Shown here: piece after piece, positions 41,568 to 49,536 of the stretch
How positions within the stretch are numbered: the stretch's first letter is position 1
Layout: every line of letters begins with the position of its first letter
NCBI RefSeq assembly: GCF_014649775.1
Contig: NZ_BMTR01000006.1
Span: 310,001-374,000 of the forward strand
Direction: 5' to 3'
Length of the DNA: 64,000 nucleotides
DNA from: Streptomyces longisporoflavus
GTDB taxonomy: Bacteria; Actinomycetota; Actinomycetes; Streptomycetales; Streptomycetaceae
Notes under the pieces: model-generated
Databases searched by the model: none
What the model was told of the DNA's origin: nothing
What the model saw: the letters and a program-made list of their open reading frames with translations, nothing else
Position numbers and translations under genes: made by a program

Positions 41568-42587
41568 TTGAAGAACGGCAGCAACCGTCCGCGTGCCGCG
41601 CTCGCCATGGCGCGGGACGCGGCCACGGCCGTGATCGGCCCCGCGGCCCTGGCCGCCCTCGGACACGTCTGCGAGCTGACGCCGGACACCGTCCTGGACG
41701 ACTTCACCACCGAGGAGGCACGTGCCGTGCTCCGTGACGTGGAGGTCCTGGTCACCGGCTGGGGCTGCCCGCCCCTTGACGCCGCCGCGCTCGCGGCGGC
41801 GCCCCGGCTGCGGGCCGTCGTCCACACCGCCGGGTCGGTACGCGGCCACATCACTCCGGAGTGCTGGGACCGCGGCATCGAGGTGTCGTCGGCCGCCGCG
41901 GCCAACGCCCTGCCCGTCGCGGAGTACACCGTCGCCATGATCCTGCTCACCGGCAAGAACGTGATGGAGCGCGCACGGGAGTTCAAGGAGACCCGGCGCC
42001 GCGACGACTGGCTCGGCCTTTCGCACGGCGTGGGCAACTACGGCCGCACGGTCGGCATCCTCTCCGCCTCGATGATCGGCCGCCGCGTCATCGAACTCCT
42101 GCGCCCCTACGACCTCGAACTCCTGCTGCACGACCCGTACGTCTCCGACGAGGAGGCGCTGGCGCTCGGGGCGCGACCGGTCGGCATCGACGAACTGTTC
42201 GCCGGCAGCGACGTCGTCAGCGTCCACACCCCGCTGCTGCCCGCCACCCGCGGTCTGGTCGGCCGGGAACTGATCGCGGCGATGCGCCATCAGGCGGTGC
42301 TCATCAACACGGCACGCGGCGCGGTGCTCGATCAGGACGCCCTCACCGAAGCCGCCCTCGCTGGCCGCATCCGTGCCGTCCTGGACGTCACCGTCCCCGA
42401 AGTACTGCCTCCCGAGCACCCGTTGTGGGAGTGCGAGCACGTCATGATCACCCCCCATCTGGCCGGTTCGCAGGGCAACGAGTGGGGGCGCCTCGCCGAC
42501 CTCGCCGTCGCCGAACTCGGCCGCTGGGCCGCGGGCGACGGTTTCGCCCATGCCGTACGACGCGAAAGGCTGGCCTTCCTCGCATGA
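41568..42587 (+). CDS. D-isomer-specific 2-hydroxyacid dehydrogenase
   Basis: A 339-residue NAD-dependent dehydrogenase. The coenzyme fold shows GNYGRTVGILSASMIGRRV with a variant glycine motif, the catalytic Arg in INTARGAVLDQDAL, Glu in VTVPEVLPPEHPLW and His in ITPHLAGSQGN. Such enzymes reduce 2-keto acids or oxidise 2-hydroxy acids. The usual GxGxxG loop reads G-I-L-S-A-S here, a notable change that may alter the cofactor choice. Start TTG 41568 has AAAGGGAA 5 bases upstream; GTG 41553 would add five residues. It probably handles a sugar acid brought in by the importer; inference. Confidence 0.85.
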   Translation: MKNGSNRPRAALAMARDAATAVIGPAALAALGHVCELTPDTVLDDFTTEEARAVLRDVEVLVTGWGCPPLDAAALAAAPRLRAVVHTAGSVRGHITPECWDRGIEVSSAAAANALPVAEYTVAMILLTGKNVMERAREFKETRRRDDWLGLSHGVGNYGRTVGILSASMIGRRVIELLRPYDLELLLHDPYVSDEEALALGARPVGIDELFAGSDVVSVHTPLLPATRGLVGRELIAAMRHQAVLINTARGAVLDQDALTEAALAGRIRAVLDVTVPEVLPPEHPLWECEHVMITPHLAGSQGNEWGRLADLAVAELGRWAAGDGFAHAVRRERLAFLA

Positions 42588-44512
42588 GCACCCCCGCACT
42601 GCCCGCACTGCCCGGACTGATCGAATTGCCCGAAGCGGACCGGGTGCTGAGCCCGCACACCGGCTATACGCGCGCACACTGGGAGGCCGCCGCCGACGGC
42701 CTCCTGGGCGCCGCCTGGAAGTGGGCGACCCCGCAGGGCGCCCTGCTCGACCTGCCGGGGCGGCCCTCCGCCTCGGGCGTACGCTCCGACGGCCTGGAGG
42801 GATACGCCCGTACGCTGCTCGCCGCCGCCTTCCGGGTGGCCGGGGCCGAGGGCAAGGACCCGCACGGCTGGCTCGACCGGTACGCGCGCGGCCTCGCGGC
42901 GGGCACCCGCACCCCCGGCCGTGACGACGCCGAGTCCTGGCCGGTGATCCTGGACCACCACGTCCAGGGCCAGCCGATGGTGGAATCCGCGTCCGTCGCA
43001 CTCGGCCTGCGGCTGACCCGCCCCTGGCTGTGGGACCGCCTCGACAGCGAGGTGCAGGACCGCGCCGAGGAGTGGCTGCGCGGCGCGATACGCCACGTCC
43101 CCGCGCCCAACAACTGGTACCTCTTCCCCTACACCGTGGCCGGATTCCTGGAGTCGGTGGGCCGGGGTGACGCGCAGACGGCGCGTGCGCGTGAGCGGGC
43201 CCTGGAACTCCTGGAGAGCTGGAACCGCGGCCAGGGCTGGTACGCCGACGGGGACGGCCGCGCCTTCGACCACTACAACGGCTGGGCCCTGCACCTGTAC
43301 CCCACGCTCGACGCCCACCTGACGGACGACCGAACACAACTGGCCCGGCACGGCGCCCGCCTGCACGAATACCTGGAAAGCTTCGGGCTGCTGTTCGGGG
43401 GTGACGGCGCCCCGATCCACTTCGGACGCTCCCTGACCTACCGCTTCGCCGCGGGTGCCTCCGTGGCGCTGGGCGCGCTCACCGGCCACACGCCCCTGAC
43501 GCCCGGCACCTCGCGCCGCCTCCTCAGCGGCTCCCTGCGCTACTTCCTGGACCGCGGCTCCGTCGGCCCCGACGGACTGCTCGGCCTCGGCTGGCACGGC
43601 CCGCACGAAGCGACGTTGCAGCCCTACTCAGGACCCGCCTCGCCCTACTGGGCGTCCAAGGCGTTCGTCGGCCTCCTGGCTCCGGCCGGCCACCCGCTGT
43701 GGACCGCCACGGAGGAACCCGCCCCCAGCGAGCGCCGCGACGAGGTCCTCGCGCTGCCCGCACCGGGTCTTCTCGTACAGAGCACCCGGGCCGACGGGAT
43801 CGTACGGCTGCACAACCACGGCAGTGACCACGCGCGCCCGCACGAGGCCGAGTCGGCGGCGCACGAGGATCCGCTCTACGCCCGCCAGGCCTATTCCACC
43901 CGCACCGGCCCCACGGCACGCGGGAACATCGCGGACAACCATCTCGCGGTGGAGGTGGCCGGGATACGCAGCGCCCGCACCCGCATCCAACCGCTGGGCG
44001 CGGGGCAGGGCGACGGCTGGGGCTGGGCCGCGTCCCGGCACACTCCGGCCTTCGTGAGCGGCCCGCCCATGGTGCCGGGGCTGCGCGTGGAGAGCGTCAC
44101 CGTGGCCAGGGGCCCGCACGAACTGCGCGTGCACCGCGTCGTCGGCGCACCGCACGGCGCCCGCGTCACCCATACGGGCTGGGCGACGGGGCCCGAGGAG
44201 CCCCTGCTCTCCGCGCTCCACCCCCTGCACGGCTGGAGCGGCCGGGACGAACAGCGCGCACCGCAGGGCACGGCCTACACCCGGTGGGCCCGCCTGCCCC
44301 GGCTCACGGCCGAGGCGGAGGGCACGGCCGTGTTCGCGGCGCTCGCCCTGCTCACCGCGGAGCCGGACCCCGCGCCCGCGGCCGACGCGGCGACCGTGGT
44401 GAGCGCGACGGCGGACGCCGTGGAGGTGCGGTGGGCGGACGACGGCTCCGTGACCCGGATCGCCTTCGCACCGCTGACGGTGGAGCACGGGCGCGGCGCC
44501 GGGAGGCGATGA
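42584..44512 (+). CDS. DUF2264 protein
   Basis: A 642-residue cytosolic protein. The N-terminal part (about 25-380) fits DUF2264, expected to fold as an alpha/alpha toroid: ARTLLAAAFRVAG, ESWPVILDHHVQGQPMVE, PAPNNWYLFPYTVAGFLE, YNGWALHLYP and GDGAPIHFGRSLTYRFAA. A beta-rich C-terminal part follows (380-640), as in heparinase-like enzymes. Its function is not established, but the family is found in plant polysaccharide-use loci. The ATGA overlap at 42584 couples it to the dehydrogenase gene. Last gene of the sugar operon. Confidence 0.85.
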   Translation: MSTPALPALPGLIELPEADRVLSPHTGYTRAHWEAAADGLLGAAWKWATPQGALLDLPGRPSASGVRSDGLEGYARTLLAAAFRVAGAEGKDPHGWLDRYARGLAAGTRTPGRDDAESWPVILDHHVQGQPMVESASVALGLRLTRPWLWDRLDSEVQDRAEEWLRGAIRHVPAPNNWYLFPYTVAGFLESVGRGDAQTARARERALELLESWNRGQGWYADGDGRAFDHYNGWALHLYPTLDAHLTDDRTQLARHGARLHEYLESFGLLFGGDGAPIHFGRSLTYRFAAGASVALGALTGHTPLTPGTSRRLLSGSLRYFLDRGSVGPDGLLGLGWHGPHEATLQPYSGPASPYWASKAFVGLLAPAGHPLWTATEEPAPSERRDEVLALPAPGLLVQSTRADGIVRLHNHGSDHARPHEAESAAHEDPLYARQAYSTRTGPTARGNIADNHLAVEVAGIRSARTRIQPLGAGQGDGWGWAASRHTPAFVSGPPMVPGLRVESVTVARGPHELRVHRVVGAPHGARVTHTGWATGPEEPLLSALHPLHGWSGRDEQRAPQGTAYTRWARLPRLTAEAEGTAVFAALALLTAEPDPAPAADAATVVSATADAVEVRWADDGSVTRIAFAPLTVEHGRGAGRR

Positions 44513-44635
44513 ACCGCGCCGCCGCCCGCTTCGCGGCGCCGGTCAGGTCCTCGGGGCGGTCCGTACGTAGCCCGAGCGGCCGAACGGGCAGCTCATCGTG
44601 GTCATGACGGAGCCACGGCGTGGAAGCCTGCAGAC

Positions 44636-44962
44636 ATGACCGAAAGCGCGCATCTGTATATGGCGAACCCCCGGATCACGGTCCTTGGCGTCAACCCCGG
44701 CCGACCACCCTTCCGCATCGTGGAGCTCGACGGGGAGGTGGTCGGCGAGGCGAGGGAACTCGTGGACGTCCTGGAGGTTGCCGCCCAGGCGGGTCTCGTC
44801 GTGCACGACGTGGACGACCCGGATCTGGTGCGCTGGGTGGGCGGCGACAAATTCACCTGGAAGCCGAAGGAGTCGGCGGAGCCGAGTGGATCGACGGACC
44901 CCGGGGGACGCGACGCGGCCACGGACGTCACGGCACCGAGGGGATCGACGAGGGCGAACTAG
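44636..44962 (+). CDS. Conserved small hypothetical protein
   Basis: A 108-residue protein beginning MTESAHLYMANPRITVLG, followed by GRPPFRIVELDGEVVGEAR and ending in a Gly/Ser/Asp-rich disordered tail from about residue 78. It has no signal or helix of membrane type. I recall similar short proteins in many Streptomyces, without a known role. The main conserved core ends at VRWVGGDKFTWKPK. The 3' end overlaps the opposite-strand gene by 35 bases. Confidence 0.72.
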   Translation: MTESAHLYMANPRITVLGVNPGRPPFRIVELDGEVVGEARELVDVLEVAAQAGLVVHDVDDPDLVRWVGGDKFTWKPKESAEPSGSTDPGGRDAATDVTAPRGSTRAN

Positions 44963-45206
44963 CCGGGGCGGGGCCCGGCCGGAGATCGGGGCGGTCGGGC
45001 TCGAGGTCGTAGATCCTGTTCAGGAGTTCGGCTTCGTTGCCCGTCAGGCCTGCCCTGCGCAGGGCTTCGTCCGCCTCCGCGATGGGTCCTGCGAGCAGCG
45101 TGGCCGCCGCGGCCGGCGAGGGACCGGACAGCGCGGCGCGTGCGGTGTGCAGCAGCCGCAAGCAGGCCTGGGCGGCGGCCAGTTCGGCTGTCGGCGTGTT
45201 GGTCAT
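44928..45206 (-). CDS. Small hypothetical protein
   Basis: A 92-residue, mainly helical and Ala/Leu-rich protein (ELAAAQACLRLLHTARAAL, then IAEADEALRRAGL and AELLNRIYDLEPD) with a Pro/Ser-rich end. No domain is recognised. The start at 45206 has GAGGAG 9 bases upstream; the frame further up is the antisense of other sequence. It lies 89 bases beyond the P450 stop on the same strand, so it may be the last gene of that unit. Confidence 0.62.
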   Translation of the reverse strand: MTNTPTAELAAAQACLRLLHTARAALSGPSPAAAATLLAGPIAEADEALRRAGLTGNEAELLNRIYDLEPDRPDLRPGPAPASSPSSIPSVP

Positions 45207-45295
45207 GTCGAGAGCTCCTCTGCGCGGGGTCACAAGGACCGATGGCTCGCACCGGTGGACCCTCCACTCTTGCGCACGGGTCTGACAATCGAGCC

Positions 45296-46786
45296 CTAGG
45301 CGGCCCTGGCGCGGCGGGTGAGGCGCAGCGTGAGCCCTTCGGGCATGAGGGTGAGGCGCTCGACGATCCGCAGTCGGTAGCCGGGATCGGCGTGCAGGTC
45401 GTAACGGCGCAGGAGCAGTCCGAGGACCAAAGTCGCCTCGTGCAGCGCGAACTGACGGCCGATGCAGGCCCTGGCACCCGTGCCGAACGGTTTGAAGACA
45501 TGGGCGGGCCGCGCGCGTACCGCCGAAGGGGTGAACCGGTCGGGGTCGAACTCCTCGGGTCGCTCGCCCCACGCCGCCGGATCACGGTGGAGCAGCGTGG
45601 CGAGGACGAGCGCCCAGGCGCCCTCGCGCAGAGGGTGTTCGCCGCCGATGGTCGTGTCGTGCCGGGCCTGCCGGGAGAAGCCGGGCGCGGTCGGCCACAG
45701 CCGCAGCGACTCGTCGAGCACGCGGCGCAGATAGCGGAGCTTGGCGACCTGCTCGTACGCGGGCTCCTGCGCGTCGCCCCAGACCTGGTCGACCTCCGCC
45801 CGGGCGCGGGCCAGGACTTCGGGAGAGCGCGCGAGGTAGTGCAGCGCGAACGACAGGGCGCCCGAGGTCGTCTCGTGCCCGGCGACCAGGAAGGTGATGA
45901 CCTGGCGCCGGATGTTCTCGGCGGAGAGCCGCTCGCCGGTCTCGGGGTGGGCGACCTCCAGCATCCGGTCGAGCAGATCGCCGTCGCCGGGGCCCGACGC
46001 GGCGCGGCGTGCGGCCACCACGTCGTCGACGGTGCGGTTGAGGAAGTCCATGTCGGCGGCGTTGCGCCGGGTGGCGCCGCGCAGCACCAGCGGGGCGAGC
46101 GCGGGCGGTACGACGTTGCGGCGCTGGGCGTAGGTGAGCGTGCCGACCATGGCCGACACGAAGGGGTGGGGCCTGGATCGCTCGAAGGAGCCGAAGTCGT
46201 GCCCGAAGCCGGTGCGGGCGATCGTCTCCAGGGTCAGTTTCGTCATGTCGCCGGGCACGTCGACGGGCCGTCCGGCCTTCTCCCGCGCGTCCCAGTGGTC
46301 GGTCAGCTGCCGGGCGACGTCCAGCATCAGCGGGTGGTAGCCGGCCATCGCCTCACGGCTGAAACCCGGCGCGAGGATGTCGTGCGCGAGCTGCCAGTTG
46401 GGCTCGTGGTTGTACGCGGTGAACAGGCCGTCCCCGGCGACCGGCCGCAGATTGGCCACGCCGAGGCCGACATGCTTGGCGAACCGGGACTCGTCCGCCA
46501 GCTCGGCCGCGAGTTCGGCGCCCCAGACGAAGACGATCTCCTTGCCGAAGGCCTTGCGGCGGAATATCGGCCCCAGACTGCTGCCGATCCGCATCGAATC
46601 CTGCACGGGTGTACGGGCATTGGCGCCCAGGACGTCGCCGATCAGCGGCAGGCGGCGCGGCGGATGCGGGATGAGGTCGAGGCGCGGCCACCCGAGCTCG
46701 GCGCTGCGGAACCCCTTGGGAGGACCGGCGGGGCCGGACTTCCCGGCGCCCGCCGCCACCTGCGATGTCTGCGACACCTGCGCCAT
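45296..46786 (-). CDS. Cytochrome P450, CYP102-like haem domain without reductase
   Basis: A 496-residue P450 whose closest pattern is the haem half of P450 BM3: FGTGARACIGRQFALHEATL around the haem Cys (about C441), ERLTLMPEGLTLRL at the end, SFERSRPHPFV, NWQLAHDILAPGFS and AGHETTS in the I helix, with ESLRLWP as the ExxR helix. BM3 has a fused flavin reductase, which is absent, so a separate ferredoxin or flavodoxin must feed it. BM3-type enzymes hydroxylate fatty acids. The start at 46786 has AGGGAG 9 bases ahead; an ATG at 46795 lies too close to it. Divergent TetR gene and a nested palindrome point to repressor control. Confidence 0.9.
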   Translation of the reverse strand: MAQVSQTSQVAAGAGKSGPAGPPKGFRSAELGWPRLDLIPHPPRRLPLIGDVLGANARTPVQDSMRIGSSLGPIFRRKAFGKEIVFVWGAELAAELADESRFAKHVGLGVANLRPVAGDGLFTAYNHEPNWQLAHDILAPGFSREAMAGYHPLMLDVARQLTDHWDAREKAGRPVDVPGDMTKLTLETIARTGFGHDFGSFERSRPHPFVSAMVGTLTYAQRRNVVPPALAPLVLRGATRRNAADMDFLNRTVDDVVAARRAASGPGDGDLLDRMLEVAHPETGERLSAENIRRQVITFLVAGHETTSGALSFALHYLARSPEVLARARAEVDQVWGDAQEPAYEQVAKLRYLRRVLDESLRLWPTAPGFSRQARHDTTIGGEHPLREGAWALVLATLLHRDPAAWGERPEEFDPDRFTPSAVRARPAHVFKPFGTGARACIGRQFALHEATLVLGLLLRRYDLHADPGYRLRIVERLTLMPEGLTLRLTRRARAA

Positions 46787-46833
46787 ATGTGCCATCTCCC
46801 TTGTGCCGCAGACCCGTTGAGCCTGTTGTACGC

Positions 46834-46875
46834 GGATTCAATAAGGGGTCCCAGTCTGGTCCCGCTGTTGAATCC
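46834..46875. promoter_or_regulatory. Nested palindrome between P450 and TetR genes
   Basis: GGATTCAA (46834-46841) and TTGAATCC (46868-46875) are perfect inverted arms; inside, CCAGTCTGG (46851-46859) shares nearly the same centre, and GGTCCC is repeated on both sides. The element lies 21 bases from the TetR start and 48 from the P450 start, ideal for a shared operator. Confidence 0.75.
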
Positions 46876-46895
46876 ACGTCAAGTAAGGTTTTGCC

Positions 46896-47507
46896 ATGGC
46901 CGCGAAACCGCAGGAGCGCACGCGCCGCAGGCTCAGCACCGAGGAGCGCAGGGAGCAGCTTCTCTCGGCGGGGGCGCGGCTCTTCGCCCAGAACCCGTAC
47001 GACGACGTCTGGGTCGAGCGGGTGGCGGAGATCGCCGGAGTCTCGCGCGGCCTGCTGTACCACTATTTCCCGACGAAGAGTGACTTCTTCGCCGCGGTGG
47101 TGCAGCGCGAGAGCAAGCGGATGCTGCGTCTGACGGCGGCGGTGCCCGGCGTGCCGGTCCGCGACCAGATCTGCACGGGCCTCGACACGTTCCTCGCGTA
47201 CGTCGAATCGCACGCGGAGGGTTTTCGTGCCTTCCACCGGGCGGAGGAGACCGGCGACGCCACGGTCCGCAGGATCTACCGCGAAGGCCTGGCCGCCCAC
47301 GAGGACCAGATCCTGGCGGCCCTGGCCGCCGACCCGGAGACGGCGTCCTCGCACCACGAACTGCCCACCCTGCGCCTGGCGGTGCGCGGCTGGCTCGCCT
47401 TCATGGTGGCCGTCTGCCTGGAGTGGCTCGAAGAGCCGGAACTGCTGCCGCGCGCACAGGTGCGGGACCTGTGCGCACGGGCACTGCTCGGCGCGATCGC
47501 GCCCTGA
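46896..47507 (+). CDS. TetR/AcrR-family regulator of the adjacent P450
   Basis: A 203-residue repressor. The helix-turn-helix lies at about 15-62 (RREQLLSAGARLFAQNPYD, VAEIAGVSRGLLYHYFPTK); the C-terminal domain likely binds a fatty acid or other hydrophobic ligand. Bacillus megaterium BM3 is controlled by the TetR-like Bm3R1, so the arrangement is analogous. It is transcribed away from the P450 across a symmetric operator. Decayed DUF2867 sequence begins directly after the stop. Confidence 0.9.
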   Translation: MAAKPQERTRRRLSTEERREQLLSAGARLFAQNPYDDVWVERVAEIAGVSRGLLYHYFPTKSDFFAAVVQRESKRMLRLTAAVPGVPVRDQICTGLDTFLAYVESHAEGFRAFHRAEETGDATVRRIYREGLAAHEDQILAALAADPETASSHHELPTLRLAVRGWLAFMVAVCLEWLEEPELLPRAQVRDLCARALLGAIAP

Positions 47508-47509
47508 CA

Positions 47510-47795
47510 CTGCCCACGCCGGGCGGCCCCCGACGACTTCCCGCGCCTGGTGTCGCAGACCGTATCCGGCGACAACTTCCCCGAGGGCGCGCCGCTCGTC
47601 GTCCGTGTGCTGTGGGCGGCCCGCTGGAAGATCGGGGCGTTGCCGGTGTGGGACCGCCCGAAGAGCGGCATGGGTTCCCGGGTCGCCTCGCTCCGGGACA
47701 GGCTGCCGGACGACCTGCGCGAGGCGCCGAAGGGCCCGGAGTCCGCGGCGTTGCCGCTCGCCCCGGTCCATCTGCTCAAGGACGAGTTGGCGGTC
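47510..47795 (+). pseudogene. Remnant of a DUF2867-family gene
   Basis: From 47510 the frame reads LPTPGGP, then after one extra base in a run of C (near 47525-47530) DDFPRLVSQTVSGDNFPEG, APLVVRVLWAARWKIGALP, GMGSRVASLRDRLPDDLR and VHLLKDELAV. These are consecutive parts of the middle of DUF2867 proteins as I recall them. The N-terminal third and the C-terminal third are missing: the left side is replaced by the TetR gene, the right by the DUF5999 gene end. It has no start codon with a site. It is a truncated and frameshifted relic. Confidence 0.7.
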
Positions 47796-47991
47796 AGGCC
47801 GCCATCGCCATCGCCAGCGGCCTGGTCGCCGCCACGACGCGTCCGTCCGGCAGCAGCTCACCGGAGTCGTCGAAGACGATCGTGCCGTTGCACAGCAGGT
47901 TCCAGCCCTGTTCGGGGTGGGCGGAGAGAATCCTGGCCGCGAGGTGGTCGGGGCTGTCGGCGGACGGGCAAGGGGGCTGGTGGGCGCACAT
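47794..47991 (-). CDS. DUF5999 family protein
   Basis: A 65-residue protein starting MCAHQPPCPSADSPD and ending in a hydrophobic tail, matching the DUF5999 pattern with two early Cys and HPEQGWNLLCNGTIVFDDSG followed by GELLPDGRVVA. Members are very common in Streptomyces and have no known function. GGAGG lies 6 bases before the ATG at 47991; a longer frame to 48090 has no matching site. Its stop adjoins the DUF2867 remnant. Confidence 0.85.
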   Translation of the reverse strand: MCAHQPPCPSADSPDHLAARILSAHPEQGWNLLCNGTIVFDDSGELLPDGRVVAATRPLAMAMAA

Positions 47992-48114
47992 GGTGTACCT
48001 CCGGGTGGGGGTCGCGAACCTTGCGCGCGGCCCGGTCTTGTTCGGTTTCTCTTGGTACGAGTCATGACTCCCCGAAAGGCGCCGACTCATCGCCCGCAGA
48101 GGCTACTTGCCACG

Positions 48115-48558
48115 TCAGTCGGGGAGAAAACCGGCCCGGAAGTGCGCCAGGAGCGTGGTACGCGACGAGGCGTCCGCGTCCGTCAGGCGACCCGCCGCCC
48201 AGAGGAAGAAGTCGTCCGCCTCCGCGTCGATCCAGTCGTAGGCCGGGTCGAAGGGACCGGGATCCGGCGCGGGGTAGCGGAGTTCGAGGGCTGCTCCCCG
48301 CGCGTCCCGGACGGTGAAGCGCCGGGAGCCGTCCGGGGCGACGGACTGGCGGACCGTCACCGCGGCGCAGTCCCAGCGGCGCCGCCCGTACTGGAGCCAG
48401 AGGACCGGCACCGCGTCGGACGGGTCGGCGTACAGCGCCGCCGCCTCGTCGGCCACGTGGACGAAGCCGTGGCAGCGGCCGGACGCGGGGGAGAGGAGAC
48501 CCGTCGCCGGGTCCAGGGCCCACGTCCGTCCGTGGCGGTCGTAATCCCGCAGCAGCAT
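48115..48558 (-). CDS. Hypothetical protein, downstream partner of secreted protein
   Basis: A 147-residue protein without signal peptide: MLLRDYDRHGRTWALDPA, WLQYGRRRWDCAAVTVRQS, YDWIDAEADDFFLWAAG and AHFRAGFLPD. It looks like a compact alpha/beta protein with many aromatic residues. I cannot name a domain. The ATG is 5 bases after the stop of the secreted-protein gene and has no site of its own, so its translation is coupled. A cytosolic partner behind a secreted protein can be an immunity protein; that is only a suggestion. Confidence 0.7.
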   Translation of the reverse strand: MLLRDYDRHGRTWALDPATGLLSPASGRCHGFVHVADEAAALYADPSDAVPVLWLQYGRRRWDCAAVTVRQSVAPDGSRRFTVRDARGAALELRYPAPDPGPFDPAYDWIDAEADDFFLWAAGRLTDADASSRTTLLAHFRAGFLPD

Positions 48559-48563
48559 GGTGG

Positions 48564-49124
48564 TCAGCCGCGCGGCGGGATGCCGAGTTCCTTGTCGACG
48601 GCGGCGCTGGTGCGGTTCGACGCCTCGATGACCTTCGCCCAGCTGCCGTACTTCATGAACTGCTGGTCCGCGGTCGGGCCGAGCGGGTTGCCGTACTTCT
48701 TCATGTTCCGCTGCTCCAGGGCCTCTACCGCCTCGGGGGTCATTCCGGCGCGGGTGATGTCCTTGGCCTCGTTGCGCATGGCGACGAGGACGCGGGCGAT
48801 CTCCTCGTCGGAGCGGCCCTCCTCGTGCATACGGTCCGCCACCTGCTCCATGGTGTCCAGGAGTTGGTGATAGCGCAGCCGCACCTCGCGCGCCCGCTCC
48901 CGCTCCTCCGGAGTCATCTGCCGGATCAGGCAGACCGCGGGGTCCTTGCTGGTGCACGGATCGTCGGGCGCGACCGGCGGCGCGAGCACGCTGGTGGCGG
49001 CCGGGACGTGCCGCGCCGGCACGTCCGCGCGGGCGTGTGCCGGAGCGAGCAGGGCGCTGCTGAGCGTGGTGAGCAGGGGAAGCAGGAAAAGGACCGCGAG
49101 GCGGGTCGCGAGAGGGGCACGCAC
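48564..49124 (-). CDS. Secreted hypothetical protein, possible toxin-like C-terminus
   Basis: A 186-residue exported protein: a Sec signal (about 1-32, LATRLAVLFLLPLLTTLSS), one Cys pair (CTSKDPAVC), a long charged helix rich in Arg and Glu, and a C-terminal stretch KYGNPLGPTADQQFMKYG then SWAKVIEASNRTSAAVD. Similar GNPLGPT...SW..VI..A.RT ends occur, as I recall, in bacterial polymorphic or secreted toxins, but I cannot name the family. GTG 49124 has GGAGAG 7 bases ahead; the open frame extends to 49301 with no site. Coupled cytosolic gene behind. Confidence 0.72.
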   Translation of the reverse strand: MRAPLATRLAVLFLLPLLTTLSSALLAPAHARADVPARHVPAATSVLAPPVAPDDPCTSKDPAVCLIRQMTPEERERAREVRLRYHQLLDTMEQVADRMHEEGRSDEEIARVLVAMRNEAKDITRAGMTPEAVEALEQRNMKKYGNPLGPTADQQFMKYGSWAKVIEASNRTSAAVDKELGIPPRG

Positions 49125-49264
49125 GTAAGGACTCTCCTTCGCCGGGGGTGGGGACGAAGGGGACATTACGGCCCGATAACGACCGCGGAGGGTCGCTCCC
49201 GCGACGCGTATGGGTGACGGTGACGCACGAGGAACGCCCCCGGTACGGTGACGACGCGCCGTCT

Positions 49265-49520
49265 CACCGGGCCGGACGTCTCCCCGACCCGGACGCCTCA
49301 CCGGGCCGTAGGCCTCACCGGCCCCGGCGTCTCGCCCGGCCGGGTGTCTCGCCTGCCTGGACGCCTCGCCTGCCTGGACGCCTCGCCGGCCTACGCCTCG
49401 CTGAGCCGGACACCTCCCGGCCTGGACGCCTCGCCGGGCCGGGGCGCCTTACCGGCCCGGTTGCGTCGCCGTCCTGGACATCTCACCGGCCCGGTCGCCT
49501 CACCGGCCCGCCGGTCACCT
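49265..49520. repeat. Degenerate 17-bp tandem repeat, 15 units
   Basis: From 49265 the sequence falls into 15 head-to-tail units; eleven are exactly 17 bases and the others 15, 16, 18 and 20. The consensus is CACCGGCCYGGACGCCT. Units 6 and 7 (49150-49183 offset within this array, absolute 49350-49383 region) are close copies; others vary. The period is not a multiple of 3, so it is not coding. It fills most of the 412-base gap between the secreted-protein start and the PucR gene end, and no other gene is seen there. Confidence 0.85.
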
Positions 49521-49536
49521 CACAGCACCCGGCAGC

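Noticed and set aside
47550..48317. 255-codon plus-strand frame starting in the DUF2867 relic
   Set aside because: After about 80 codons it runs antisense to the DUF5999 gene and the next gene and turns into Arg/Ser/Pro-rich nonsense.
49265..49520. CRISPR-like array
   Set aside because: Units are 17 bases head to tail without unique spacers, and no cas genes are near. It is a degenerate tandem repeat.
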